From Mastigias papua (lineage: Eukaryota; Cnidaria; Scyphozoa; Rhizostomeae; Mastigiidae), in NCBI GenBank assembly GCA_964019165.1, contig OZ025267.1, forward strand, positions 10,714,389 to 10,778,388: a DNA stretch of 64,000 nucleotides, given 5' to 3'. Each line of letters starts with the position of its first letter. Position 1 is the first letter of the stretch. Made by a program: the position numbers and the translations under genes. The notes under the pieces are model-generated. The model was not told the origin of the DNA and made no database searches. It saw only the letters and a list, made by a program, of their open reading frames with translations. Shown one piece after another: positions 55,035 through 64,000 of this stretch.

Positions 55035-55105
55035 CACGGTTTACCATTTTTCAAGAAATGACTGTAATCCTATTCATGTTTATTTGCGTAAAATGGTAAA
55101 CCGTG
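55035..55105. repeat. Perfect 16-bp inverted repeat
   Basis: CACGGTTTACCATTTT at 55035-55050 and its exact complement at 55090-55105, with a 39-nt loop. A related GGTTTACC word lies at 54874. Confidence 0.8.
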
Positions 55106-55109
55106 ACAA

Positions 55110-56300
55110 TTTCCTCGATTTTACTCTCCTCTCGATAATATCAATGTATTTTTCCATATTCCAACAAATGTACTTATCCGTGTAAGAAAGTAGGATGCCC
55201 TTCGTACAGTGATAATGTCAGCGGCCCGATCGTCTACTACAGAAATTTAGAGGGGATACCGGTGCTCGTACTGTAGCAACACACTTGTGTGCAGCAAGTG
55301 CCTTCAATATTTTTGTTTTAACTCGTTTTCTGATGTAGTGCATTGGACAGTTTTATGTGCAAGCTTCAATACATTATTGTAGCATGGAAGCAAGCGGACA
55401 AGCACATAAATCATTTCAAACTATAAGCTGTTATTTCTGCAGCCCGTAGCAATATACGGGAATGATTTGGTATACATGCGGATAAAGTGAATATAACTGT
55501 ATCCCGGGTGTTTTTGCTATGCATCATGAGTGTGTACAGAACCGGTGAAACAAATATTAGTACCCTTGCCAAGGCCTATCACATGCACCTGAAGGAGGCA
55601 TCTGCTAATCCAACTCCACTGGGTCTATTCTCCAATAACAGGGCCTTTTTTCAGCAAAACCAACTTTCTTTGCTCCTGTCTTAATATCTAAATATAATGC
55701 GCTCTTTTTCTTTTTATTGGTAGCCATATTCTAAACAGGTGAGCATGTTACAGAACTTTATTGCCTTTGTTCGATTTGACGACATAGCGTTACTTCTTAC
55801 TTTTGTAAGCTGAGGGTGCAGCTAATGCAATATATAGACTCCAGACCAAACTGCTTCAGCAGAAACATCTAACTGGTTGTGTTTTGCTACAAGTAATTAG
55901 ATAAACTCTTCCGACATCTTTGTTGTCTATGTCATACAAGAAATAAGCGAGTTGAGATTTTGCCATTTTGATCGTATAAGTAATAAGCTATCGCGCAATT
56001 GACAGTTACATCTTATGTGAACCGTCCATTTACTAGCCTACAATTCAGACAGCAACTCTATTCTCAATGCAAAACACACAGTTTTGCTTATTAACTTGAA
56101 GTATGAGCTGATGTGCCTTCAAATTCGCATAGTCTTTCTGGCATTGTAGAAACAGCACAAAACTGATGCATGTCACTATCTCTACCTCCTAAACCATTAC
56201 AGATATGGAGTTGGCAACAAGACCATTGAAATAAGGACAACGGAAAACCCTATAGTGCATATTTTTTCCATCCTGTAACTCCCCTTACAACCATAATTGT
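55110..56300. other. Intergenic stretch
   Basis: Only short frames without protein-like features. I see nothing I can name. Confidence 0.4.
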
Positions 56301-56306
56301 ATCAGA

Positions 56307-56582
56307 CAATCACTGCCAAAAGTCCTTGGAACACCTATTGAACAATGAAGTTTATTTGACAATAGTGAATTTCCGGTCAAATTTGACAGCTACTGATCCC
56401 CTCCCCCTTAAAACAATATTGAGGTAAAAGCTTAGTTACTAGAGTGCTATTTGAGAGCAAATTGATGTGTCTGCTGCGAGTATTCCCTATTTAATTCAAC
56501 ATTGTTCTGAGGGGGGAGAGGGGGAGTTTGCTCTACGACTCAAAAAGTAATGCAAGTGTTCCAAGACTTTTGGTAGTGATTG
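56307..56582. mobile_element. Mariner-like MITE, copy 2 (276 bp)
   Basis: Same element as 52173-52449, with TA at its right flank (56583-56584) and GA at the left. Repeat-C-like sequence (TTTGAAAAATCACT...) follows. Confidence 0.75.
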
Positions 56583-57205
56583 TACGGTTTGAAAAATCAC
56601 TACTGGCATCTTTTGGCATTCGTAGTTACCCTCTAAATCTAGTTGTATCACTTAACACCGGCATCTTGACTAAAGCTATGGCCATACGACTAGATTCTTC
56701 TCTCGACTTTTCACTGTATAAAAATCTAGTAAAATATCTAATCGTTTGGCTGCCTTGTATAGAGCTGTGTAGCATACATTTGTCGTGCATAGTGTTTTTG
56801 ATCTTGATCAAAAGCATCTAATGGATTTTGACGTTGCATAACGTTGTATTGCCATTTGGCCGGTTTCTCGACTTGTGTATAGTTTGCGCATGCCTGCTTC
56901 GTCAGCGAAGCTATCAGCGGATTCGTTAAGCCTATCAAGCATCAACTGAAACAAAAGACAGATCTATGTTTGTCATTCGTTGTTAAAATTTTTGTCAGAG
57001 CGAGGTTCCAAGTGAGAGTATGAAGTAAATTGTATAATGAAATGTATAGCCGTTTGGCCACAACACTGTACATCACCAGATTTTTGGAATACAAATGTAT
57101 AGTAAAAGTTGAGAGAAAAGTTAAGTCGTTTGGGCCTAACTCAAAAGGACCAAGGCGTTCCACGACGTATGCAATTTTGTACCAGTTTTAGTACTTTCTG
57201 ATTTT

Positions 57206-57455
57206 GTGAGAACGAAACCCACTAAATGTTGATACATTATCTATCAATCGATAGGTTTCACCCTTCCAAGTAAGAATCTTCCATAATTTTGGGGAATACT
57301 GCAGCATTTAGAAGTTATGACTTCTTTCATAGTAGGGCGTAGCACAAGTTTCCGAGTCTATTTAAAACATTGGAAATGAAATTTCTACATAATTTATATA
57401 CTGTTTCAAAGCAATCATTATGTATATCAAGAATATGCAATAAAGCCTTGTGCCA
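57206..57455 (+). repeat. Dispersed repeat C, copy 5 (partial)
   Basis: Shares TATCTATCAATCGATAGGT, CTGCAGCATTTAGAAGTTAT and CATAATTTATATAC with the other copies. Confidence 0.8.
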
Positions 57456-57459
57456 TTTT

Positions 57460-58500
57460 GCTGAGGTATTTATCTCCCGTGTGAGGCGGTCAAAACGTGT
57501 GAAATTTGTCTTTCGAACCGAATCTTAGGCTATCAAGCCAGTTTGATAATTTTTATCACTCGTGCCAGTTTGTTCACCGTGTGTGGGCGTCTGAGCATTT
57601 TGCTCAAGATCACAGTAATACTCGGTATGCGCTATATAGGAGAAAATAGCAAAGAAGCGCGGCAATTGTTACAAAATGGTGGGCTTTTCATTTTCTTCTA
57701 AAGCAGGAGATGGCCATGAAAGTATGGGCAAGGCCATACGCTGTAGAAATGCGGAGTAATGACCAATTTGGGTTGGGAAATAGAATGATTTCCTACAGTG
57801 ACAAACAGTTAAAATATGCATAACGGGGCAAGCTTCATTAAGGTTTAGATTTTTTGCTGATTTCAATTTTTTAGAACACAGAGAAAGTGTGAGATTCAGT
57901 TCCTCGATCCTGTGGTCATTACACTGTGATCTGGCTGAGCAGCTGTTAGTGGAGTGTCAGCTACAGACTTTTTATTATTATAATAAAGTCCATGCGAGAA
58001 TTAGTACTCAAAATCGCTGAGCTTTCAGAATAATTTAAGAATATTCATGAATATTCATACGCTCAAAATAAAACAGTTTTAAGATTAGTGAGGCTCAGCA
58101 ACACATTAGGCATTCATATAAAAAGTCTGTAACAATAACGATCAATAATGAACCCTCTACCTATTTAATTTCTGGGAAAATGGCACCACTCTCAGAGAAT
58201 GCAAAATATCAGACCTATTCAGGAAGTCCGTATGTGACTCCGCTCCATATTCCCCTTTTTTATATTATGTGCTATGATAAATTTCTTTTATAACAAGGTA
58301 TGGGCTTGGCCATGGATTTTTAAGACATACGAAGCAAGTAAGTTTAAATTTAGTTCCAAAACTCGATTGCAAATCAAATTCTAACTGTTCTGGCGTTTAA
58401 GTCAAGAGGGATTTTGAGAAGTTTATCGACAGTGGAGCCATATCCATAGGTTCCATCGTTTTTTTCTATCCTTAAAGTTCATAGATATAACGTCGTACCA
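57460..58500. other. Intergenic stretch
   Basis: No gene. 57885-58140 is the partner of the weak repeat at 49425-49660. Confidence 0.4.
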
Positions 58501-58509
58501 ACAAATTTG

Positions 58510-59695
58510 CTCATCAATAATAGCTTCATTGGCATAATAATTGGACGTTGTTATGTAAGAACTTTGCTTGAATGGTGCATAGTTGGACCTGTCAGCCTCC
58601 CAGATATGGTAAACACTGATGAGATATCTACGTGTAGCTCGATCATTGCTTGTGAAATTCTCCCAAATACGAGTGGCGCTGTCAGTAACGTTCTACAGAG
58701 TCAACGAAAGGAGGTAATAGAAGCATCGATACGGTCGATATTGTTGAACATAAGAATACGACAATGCATGGTACATCAAAGGAAGATTGGAAATTCTTAG
58801 AGATTGCAGAAAACGGTATTCATAAATGCAGCGATGGTCACTATGAACTGCCTTTGCCATTGAGAGATCATAGTATCCACCTTCCAGATAATCGAGAAAT
58901 GGCACTTAATCGCTTGAATTATTTAAAGACTAGGTTCAGTCGCAGTCCATCATTTCGAGAAGACTACATAACATTTATGTCACACATGGTAGATAATGGA
59001 TATGCTGAAGAGGTTCCACCAATGGAGAATGAGACAGGTCGTGCATGGTATATTCCTCATCATGGTGTATATCATCCAAAGAAACCCTCCAAAATCCGTG
59101 TTGTTTTTGATTGTGCCGCACAGTATAAAGGTGAATCACTGAATAAACATCTTCTACAAGGGCCTGATTTGACAAACAACCTTGTTGGAGTTCTACAGAG
59201 ATTTCGTCAGGAGCCAATAGCCTTTACATGTGACATAGAAGGCATGTTTCATCAAGTAAGAGTAAACAAAGAAGACCGTGATCTATTGCGTTTTTCATGG
59301 TGGGAAAATGGCGATACAACTAAAGAGTCTAAAGAATATCGCATGACTGTCCATCTCTTTGGCGCTACATCTTCACCTGGCTGTGCTAATTTCACACTGA
59401 AGGTGACAGCAAGAGACAATGAGGATATATTTGGGAAAGAGATAGCAGATTTCTTGCGACATGATTTCTACGTTGATGATGGTTTGAAGTCAGTATGTAC
59501 AGCCTCACAAGCTATCAAGCTCATCCATTATGCAAAAGAGATGTGCGCTATGAGGCTTTCGTCTTCACAAGTTTGTGTTAAATAACAAGGAGGACATACG
59601 TAGTATATCTGAAAAGGATCGTGCAGAAGATATCAAGGAGCTTAACCTAGATCTCGATGCTTTACCTGTAGAGCGTACACTCAGCGCTCAATGAT
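58510..59695 (+). pseudogene. BEL/Pao pol fragment (second family)
   Basis: 58560-58660 encodes YVRTLLEWCIVGPVS, the end of the peptidase region. From 58764 the 273-aa frame has ELPLPLRDHSIHLPDNREMA, HHGVYHPKKPSKIRVVFDCA, CDIEGMFHQVRV with the first Asp, HLFGATSSPGCANFTLK and the active site DFYVDDGLKS near 59467. A shift near 59565 leads to NNKEDIRSISEKDRAEDIKE, then decay. The active-site context differs from the copy at 10053 (YIDDW), so this is another family. No LTRs seen. Confidence 0.85.
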
Positions 59696-60122
59696 GTGTA
59701 GACTGTTTTAAATTTAATACAGTTGACATCCGCTATCTCTACTGCCCACTATCTCGACTGTCCGCTATCTCGACTGTCCGTTGTCTCGAAAATTCGCTAT
59801 TTCGAACCAATTTCAGTTTCTCTTGGTTTTGCTGTAGGATTACGTATAGAAAAACCGTTCGCTATCTCGACTCCTCTCTTTTTTGAATATTCGTTATGTC
59901 GAGCCGTTTTCTGTTTCCCCTGGACGAAAAGTGTTCGCTATCTCGAACTGTTTTGTTTTTGGTTATGTGAGAAAATTAAAAATACGAGTTGCTTAACTTG
60001 TATAAAAATATATAAATTAAAAATATAAGCTTGTATTCCTGCCGCCAAAGACAATATCTAAGATACAGCCAATGGATCAAGGGGTAATCCGAAGTTTAAA
60101 GGCTAAGTACTGAACAGTTTTG

Positions 60123-60573
60123 GTGCAGAAATACATCAGAGCAATTGATCATGAAAAGTCTCTACCAAAATGTAGCATTTTGGATGCAATGGACATGCTA
60201 GCCGCATCGTGGTCTATGGTATCTGAAATGACAATCGTTAACTGCTTTGCCAAAGCTGGCCTTTCTTCCGAAGATCAACATCAAGCAGCATCAGATGAAG
60301 ATAACCCTTTTAAAGACTTAGTGGAAGAATTGACGAAACTGCAGATTAGAGATCAACAATTTGCTTCAGCCAACACAAGTGCAGAGGAATTTATTGACTG
60401 CGACGACCAAGTCTTAGCAAGAGCGGCATTGCCAACTGAAGATGAAATCATAGCTGAGCTAATTGGAGACCTTGTTGAAGTTGAGGACAGCCAAGAGTGC
60501 AACGACAACCCTTTGACAAAGTCAACAATGGGCGAAACAAGAGATGCGGTGGAGGTAATATCAAAGTATTCGC
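60123..60573 (+). pseudogene. Tigger-like transposase C terminus
   Basis: Encodes VQKYIRAIDHEKSLPKCSIL, then DAMDMLAASWSMVSEMTIVN and FAKAGL, the segment after the DDE core in Tigger/pogo transposases. An acidic linker follows (EDEIIAELIGDLVEVED) up to VEVISKY, where the LINE inserted. Coding resumes at 63662 (CLFSENGEMPVSIKLK) and stops at about 63711. The DDE core upstream is missing. Confidence 0.8.
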
Positions 60574-61504
60574 CAACCCTAGACGTTCGCTCTGTTTACC
60601 TAGACATATCAAAAACTTTTGACAGGGCCTGGCATGAAGGCCTTCTGTATACATTGCATCATTGCGGGATTTCAGGTAAGTTATTTTCGTTAATGAAAAG
60701 TTTCCTCGCCCATAGGATGCAAGGTACTGTTCTGAATGGCAAAGCTTCCCGATGGGGTACCATAACTGCTTTGGTTCCACAGGGCTCTATTTTGGGGTCC
60801 TTGTTTTTCCTAATTTATATCTACGATCTGACAGACGGGCTAAAATGTAATGTGAAATTATTTGCTGATGATACTTCAATCTTTATTGTTGTCCACGAAC
60901 CAACAACAGCCGCTGAAAATTTAAATCATGACTTGGATTTGATAAACCTATGGACCACTAAATGGAGAATGCCCTTCAATCCATACCCTAGTAAGCAAGC
61001 TATTGAAGTAATCTTTTCTAGAAAAAGATGCCCAAGAAACCACCCACCCATATTCTTTAAAAATGCTCCTGTTTAAAGCTTTAGCGAGCAAAAGCATCTT
61101 AGAGTCATTCTTGACTCCAAACTGTCCTTTGCCAGCCACGTTAACTCCGTCATTTCAAAATGCAGACAAGGAATTGGAATGTTGAAATTTCTATCAAAAT
61201 ATTTGCCACGTCACACTTTAATTGATATGTATAAAGCCCTGGCAAAACGACTGGACATTTGCACTGAACATGCACTGGACAAATGTCCAGTGCAAAATGT
61301 TGCGTCGTTTGGCCACCTTGTCCAATCTTGTTCAGTCGTGTTCAGCGATGTTGAAAGTTGTTCAGTCGATTTTGAAAGCAGTCAAAAATGTTCAGTAGAC
61401 AAAAATGTTCAGTGGACAATATTCACCCGTTTTGCCACACCACTGAACATTGTCCAGCTTGCGCAAGCGCATTGCAAATGCAACAGCGGTCAGCGGACCG
61501 TATT

Positions 61505-62044
61505 ATGGTGCCATTTCAATTCTCCATACCTGCTCAGACCAGACCTTATCGAAGGAGAGTTTGGAAACCAGAAGAAAGAAATGGAATCAGACTTGTCCCA
61601 AAACAGGTAAAGAAGTGGTCAAATAGTGATATATCATTGCTGATTGAACTTTTGGAGGAAACAGCTTGTTTATGGAATGTTTATGATAAATCCTACCATC
61701 TCAAAGACGTAAGGGAAAGGGATCTAAATGAGATGAGTGAGTGTCTGGATGCCTCACCAGCAGATATCAAGACAAAAATTTTAACACTAAGATCTCAACT
61801 TGGCAGAGAGATTACAAAGGTGAACAGAACAAAATCTGGTCAAAGTACAGATCAACTGTACAAATCAACATGGATTTATTGGGACAGCCTCCAGTTTTTG
61901 CGCCCTGTACTCCAGCCAGGAAAGAGCAGGGACAGTTTGAAAGGATCCCTCATTGACACTGAAACTGAAAACCCAGAACTTGAAAATAAATCAGAACGTG
62001 ATTACTCAAAGTCAGCTTCAAGAGAAATATCAACCCCAAATTAA
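61505..62044 (+). CDS. MADF/Myb-like DNA-binding protein of the Harbinger-like element
   Basis: About 179 aa from ATG 61505. After a basic start (RPYRRRVWKPEERNG) comes a MADF-like domain: WSNSDISLLIELLEETACLW, then DVRERDLNEMSECLDASPAD, IKTKILTLRSQLGREITKV and LYKSTWIYWDSLQFLRPV. The Trp/Tyr/Leu spacing fits MADF. The acidic tail (TETENPELENKSERD) ends at 62042. PIF/Harbinger elements encode such a protein beside a DDE transposase, which it helps bind the element ends. The frame extends upstream to 61388, but that part lies in terminal-repeat sequence. Confidence 0.72.
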   Translation: MVPFQFSIPAQTRPYRRRVWKPEERNGIRLVPKQVKKWSNSDISLLIELLEETACLWNVYDKSYHLKDVRERDLNEMSECLDASPADIKTKILTLRSQLGREITKVNRTKSGQSTDQLYKSTWIYWDSLQFLRPVLQPGKSRDSLKGSLIDTETENPELENKSERDYSKSASREISTPN

Positions 62045-62159
62045 AACAGGGAGCACTGGAAGAAAAGAAGGTTGAGCTTGAACGATTTTTTTTGGGTTCT
62101 TCATCGTCAACAGTCTCCATAATGCTCAGAACAAAAGCAACTTTTCTCTTACGATCCAT
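61950..62159 (-). pseudogene. Probable N terminus of the Harbinger-like transposase gene
   Basis: On the minus strand a Met at 62159 begins MDRKRKVAFVLSIMETVDDE, after which similarity to anything recognisable stops. It converges on the MADF gene, the usual two-gene arrangement of PIF/Harbinger elements. The DDE core was evidently deleted. Identification as transposase rests on position and this short start. Confidence 0.4.
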
Positions 62160-63314
62160 GATTGTCGATCTCAAAATTCTGGCGGCAGATTTTGTTTCCA
62201 TTTTACTTCCCCTTGGCGCTCTATGGTCGGTTAGCCCCAGGCTCCTAAAACTAGATTCCAGACCCCAAAATTGTGCGCTTCCTATCGCAGAGAAAATGTT
62301 CACTGGACAATGTTCAGTCGTTTTGCCACCTCCAAAATTTTTCATTTGTTCACACACTGGACACGGTGAGCAATGTCCAGTCCGTGTTCAGTGTAAATGT
62401 CCAGTCGTTTTGCCAGGCCTTAAGCTTTACATTCGACCACACCTAGATTACGGCGATGTCATATACCAGATTCCAGATAATATTTGTGAATTTAGCCGTC
62501 GTGTCATTTTGAATGGTCAAATGGATAGACTTGAATCTATCCAGTACTCTGCCGCTTTAGCATTGACAGGAACTTGGAAAGGGACCTCTCGTGAAAAACT
62601 ATATGATGAGCTCGGGTGGGAACCATTACTTCTTTGTTGGTGGAGCAGGCGACTTATTCTCTTGTACAAAATAGTTAGAAACGGCACTCCAAATTATACA
62701 CGATGCCCAATTCCTACTCTTCACATATCTCATTATAATCTTCGCAGACACATTTCAATAGGACAAATATGCGCAAGAACAAGAAATTTCAAGTAAATTT
62801 TTTATCCTAACTGCTTGCTGGAATGGGAAAGACTTGACCCGGAAATTAGACAGTCTAGCTCTGTAAATATCTTTAAACAAAAACTATTGTCCATTATCCG
62901 TCCACCCCCAAAGCCTGTCTATAATATTTATGATTCAAAAGGTCTATCCATTTTAACACAGCTATGTGTTGGTCTCAGTAAACTGAACTTTCACAAACGT
63001 AGGCATAATTTTGAGAATACATGCTCCGCTTTTTCGTGCTGTAGTGAAATACATTGAACCCCTTGTGCCCGTCAAACGATGGTGTTGAAGACACTGAGCA
63101 CTATATGCTGTTCTGCCATACTTATGATGTACAGAGGTGTTATCTTCTCGGTCGTGTGAATGCAATATTGTTGTCCCACGGTCTTGCAAATCCTTCAAAT
63201 AATGAACTAGTAGATATTATTCTTTACGGCCATAATCACCTGTCATTTACATCCAATGCTAGCATTCTCACCGCAACACTAGATTATATTAAGGCCACAA
63301 AACGCTTTGAATAA

Positions 63315-63645
63315 ATGGTAACAGACTAACGTGAATCTTCTCTCCTCCTTTCCTCATTCCTTGAATAGATTGATGCCGTTTTCTCTCTGATGAGTGCCCC
63401 TTTCAAGAGTGGTTCCTCTCCGAGGAACAAAAACATGTAAATCGTGCGCTTCAGTGCCCTCCCGGTCGCTCATTAGAGAGAACATGGTACATGAACGTTT
63501 ATTAGTAAAGTAGTTTTATTTTATTTTTAATTAAATTTTAAATTGCTGCAGGGTTGCTATGTATTTCCATGCTCCCTGTGGTGTTGTCTGGTATTCCGTA
63601 ATGTGTTTCTATATCGTTGAATGTAATTGTAATTTTTATGGGCAT
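63315..63645 (+). other. LINE 3' UTR
   Basis: No gene; A/T-rich, ending in an A run (63646-63652) before the target duplication. Confidence 0.6.
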
Positions 63646-63711
63646 AAAAAAAGGTATTGCCTATTCTCAGAGAATGGAGAAATGCCCGTGAGCATTAAGT
63701 TAAAATGAATG

Positions 63712-63952
63712 GTGTTATAGAGAAGGAACTGATTAGAAAGAGACAAAAATGACATTAGATGCTTATTTGTCTTAATGATTTAGTTTGACTTGTAATTTTG
63801 TATTAGTGACTACATATCCTTTATTGCTACCTGTTAAACCTTCCCAATTTAAAAAAAATTGGATTTTTTGGGGCCATCCGATAACTTGAACATTCGCTAT
63901 CTCGAGTTATTTTTCGTTTCCCTTCAGAGTTCGAGATAGGGGATGTCAACTG
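63712..63952. other. Right end of the Tigger-like element
   Basis: Non-coding; a TTCGCTATCTCGAG word near 63892 matches the left subterminal words. The window ends 48 bases after the element. Confidence 0.6.
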
Positions 63953-64000
63953 TATCATGCTGCAAGGTAAACCATGTACAAGACGTGGGATTCTATCAAC

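Larger units (their letters stand above)
61239..62416. mobile_element. Non-autonomous PIF/Harbinger-like element (about 1.18 kb)
   Basis: Inverted ends CTGGCAAAACGACTGGACAT on both sides, with further CTGGACA and TGTTCAGT words inside. A 3-bp duplication flanks it: GCC (61236-61238 and 62417-62419), or CCT one base on (61238-61240 and 62418-62420). Only CCT restores the LINE frame. It contains a MADF gene on the plus strand and the start of a second gene on the minus strand. The catalytic transposase is absent. Confidence 0.78.
60575..63314 (+). pseudogene. LINE reverse transcriptase, split and frameshifted
   Basis: Starts inside the RT at VYLDISKTFDRAWHEGLLY, then ALVPQGSILGSLFFLIYIYD, the active site LFADDTSIFIVV (about 60863) and a stop at 61073. 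A shifted frame continues (HLRVILDSKLSFASHVN, LKFLSKYLPRHTLIDMYKA) to 61240. After the Harbinger-like element it resumes at 62420 (LKLYIRPHLDYGDVIY, LTGTWKGTSREKLYDELGWE). The C-terminal cysteine segment and the end (ATLDYIKATKRFE) reach 63314 through further breaks. Confidence 0.82.
60575..63653 (+). mobile_element. LINE fragment nested in the Tigger-like element
   Basis: Flanked by GTATTCGCC (60566-60574) and GTATTGCC (63654-63661), a near-identical target duplication. Removing it keeps the transposase frame. The 3' end carries AATGTAATTGTAATTTTTAT and an A run (63646-63652). It is 5'-truncated within the RT domain and carries a Harbinger-like insertion. Confidence 0.8.
59720..63952 (+). 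mobile_element. Tigger/pogo-like transposon, 5' coding part lost, nested insertions
   Basis: Ends CAGTTGACATCCGCTATCTC (59720) and its inverse (CAGTTGACATCCCCTATCTC ending 63952), each flanked by TA (59718-59719 and 63953-63954). Subterminal CGCTATCTCGACTGTC words repeat at 59730-59815 and recur before the right end. It contains the C terminus of a DDE_1/CENP-B-type transposase. A LINE (60575-63653) interrupts it. Confidence 0.85.

Overview
This is repeat-dense, AT-rich eukaryotic DNA. The repertoire (CR1/L2-like and R4/Dong-like LINEs, Ty3/gypsy, BEL/Pao, DIRS, hAT, MULE with FLYWCH, Transib-like, PIF/Harbinger with MADF, Tigger) suggests an invertebrate metazoan, perhaps a cnidarian; that placement is an inference. 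I see no bacterial gene organisation, no tRNA or rRNA and no CRISPR array. I found no convincing host gene, except possibly a broken divergent pair (SAM-domain and coiled-coil) at 6.8-9.2 kb.

Layout. 1-432: LINE tail and a TAA microsatellite. 433-4354: an intact R4/Dong-like LINE inside that microsatellite. 4343-6691: a decayed gypsy element (minus strand). 6700-9460: the divergent SAM/coiled-coil unit. 9578-45500: one nest of transposons that target-site duplications (TSDs) resolve. 46106-50559: a non-autonomous Transib-like element holding a LINE and a 167-bp satellite. 51-58.5 kb: MITEs, a broken LINE and dispersed repeats. 58.5-59.7 kb: a BEL/Pao fragment. 59720-63952: a Tigger-like element holding a LINE that itself holds a Harbinger-like element.

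The nest, outermost first. Foldback element A#1 (9578-45500, TSD TTACCAGTC) was hit in its left part by a BEL/Pao element (10053-19215, TSD CCACT). That BEL carries two 5'-truncated LINEs and a 662-bp MITE (11094-11755). A#1 was hit in its right terminal repeat by a MULE (20923-45470, TSD GAGCTGGTG) with remnants of a FLYWCH/MULE transposase gene. The MULE received a hAT element (21294-30428), a DIRS element (36159-41167, at GAA) and a second copy of element A (41249-44484, TSD TAAAGGACC). The hAT holds an intact gypsy element with identical 116-bp LTRs (23105-27544, TSD GCTGG), and a hAT MITE (30433-32646, TSD CCTGGTAT) landed at its right end. A#2 contains a further 646-bp hAT-like MITE (TSD CCAAA). 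The two ends of the MULE together match the 662-bp MITE in the BEL, so autonomous element and deletion derivative sit in the same window.

Most intact coding units: the R4/Dong-like ORF (820-4233), the gypsy gag-pol (23251-27348), the split but in-frame hAT transposase, the DIRS gag and RT, and the LINE RT ORFs at 12115-13704 and 46797-48788.
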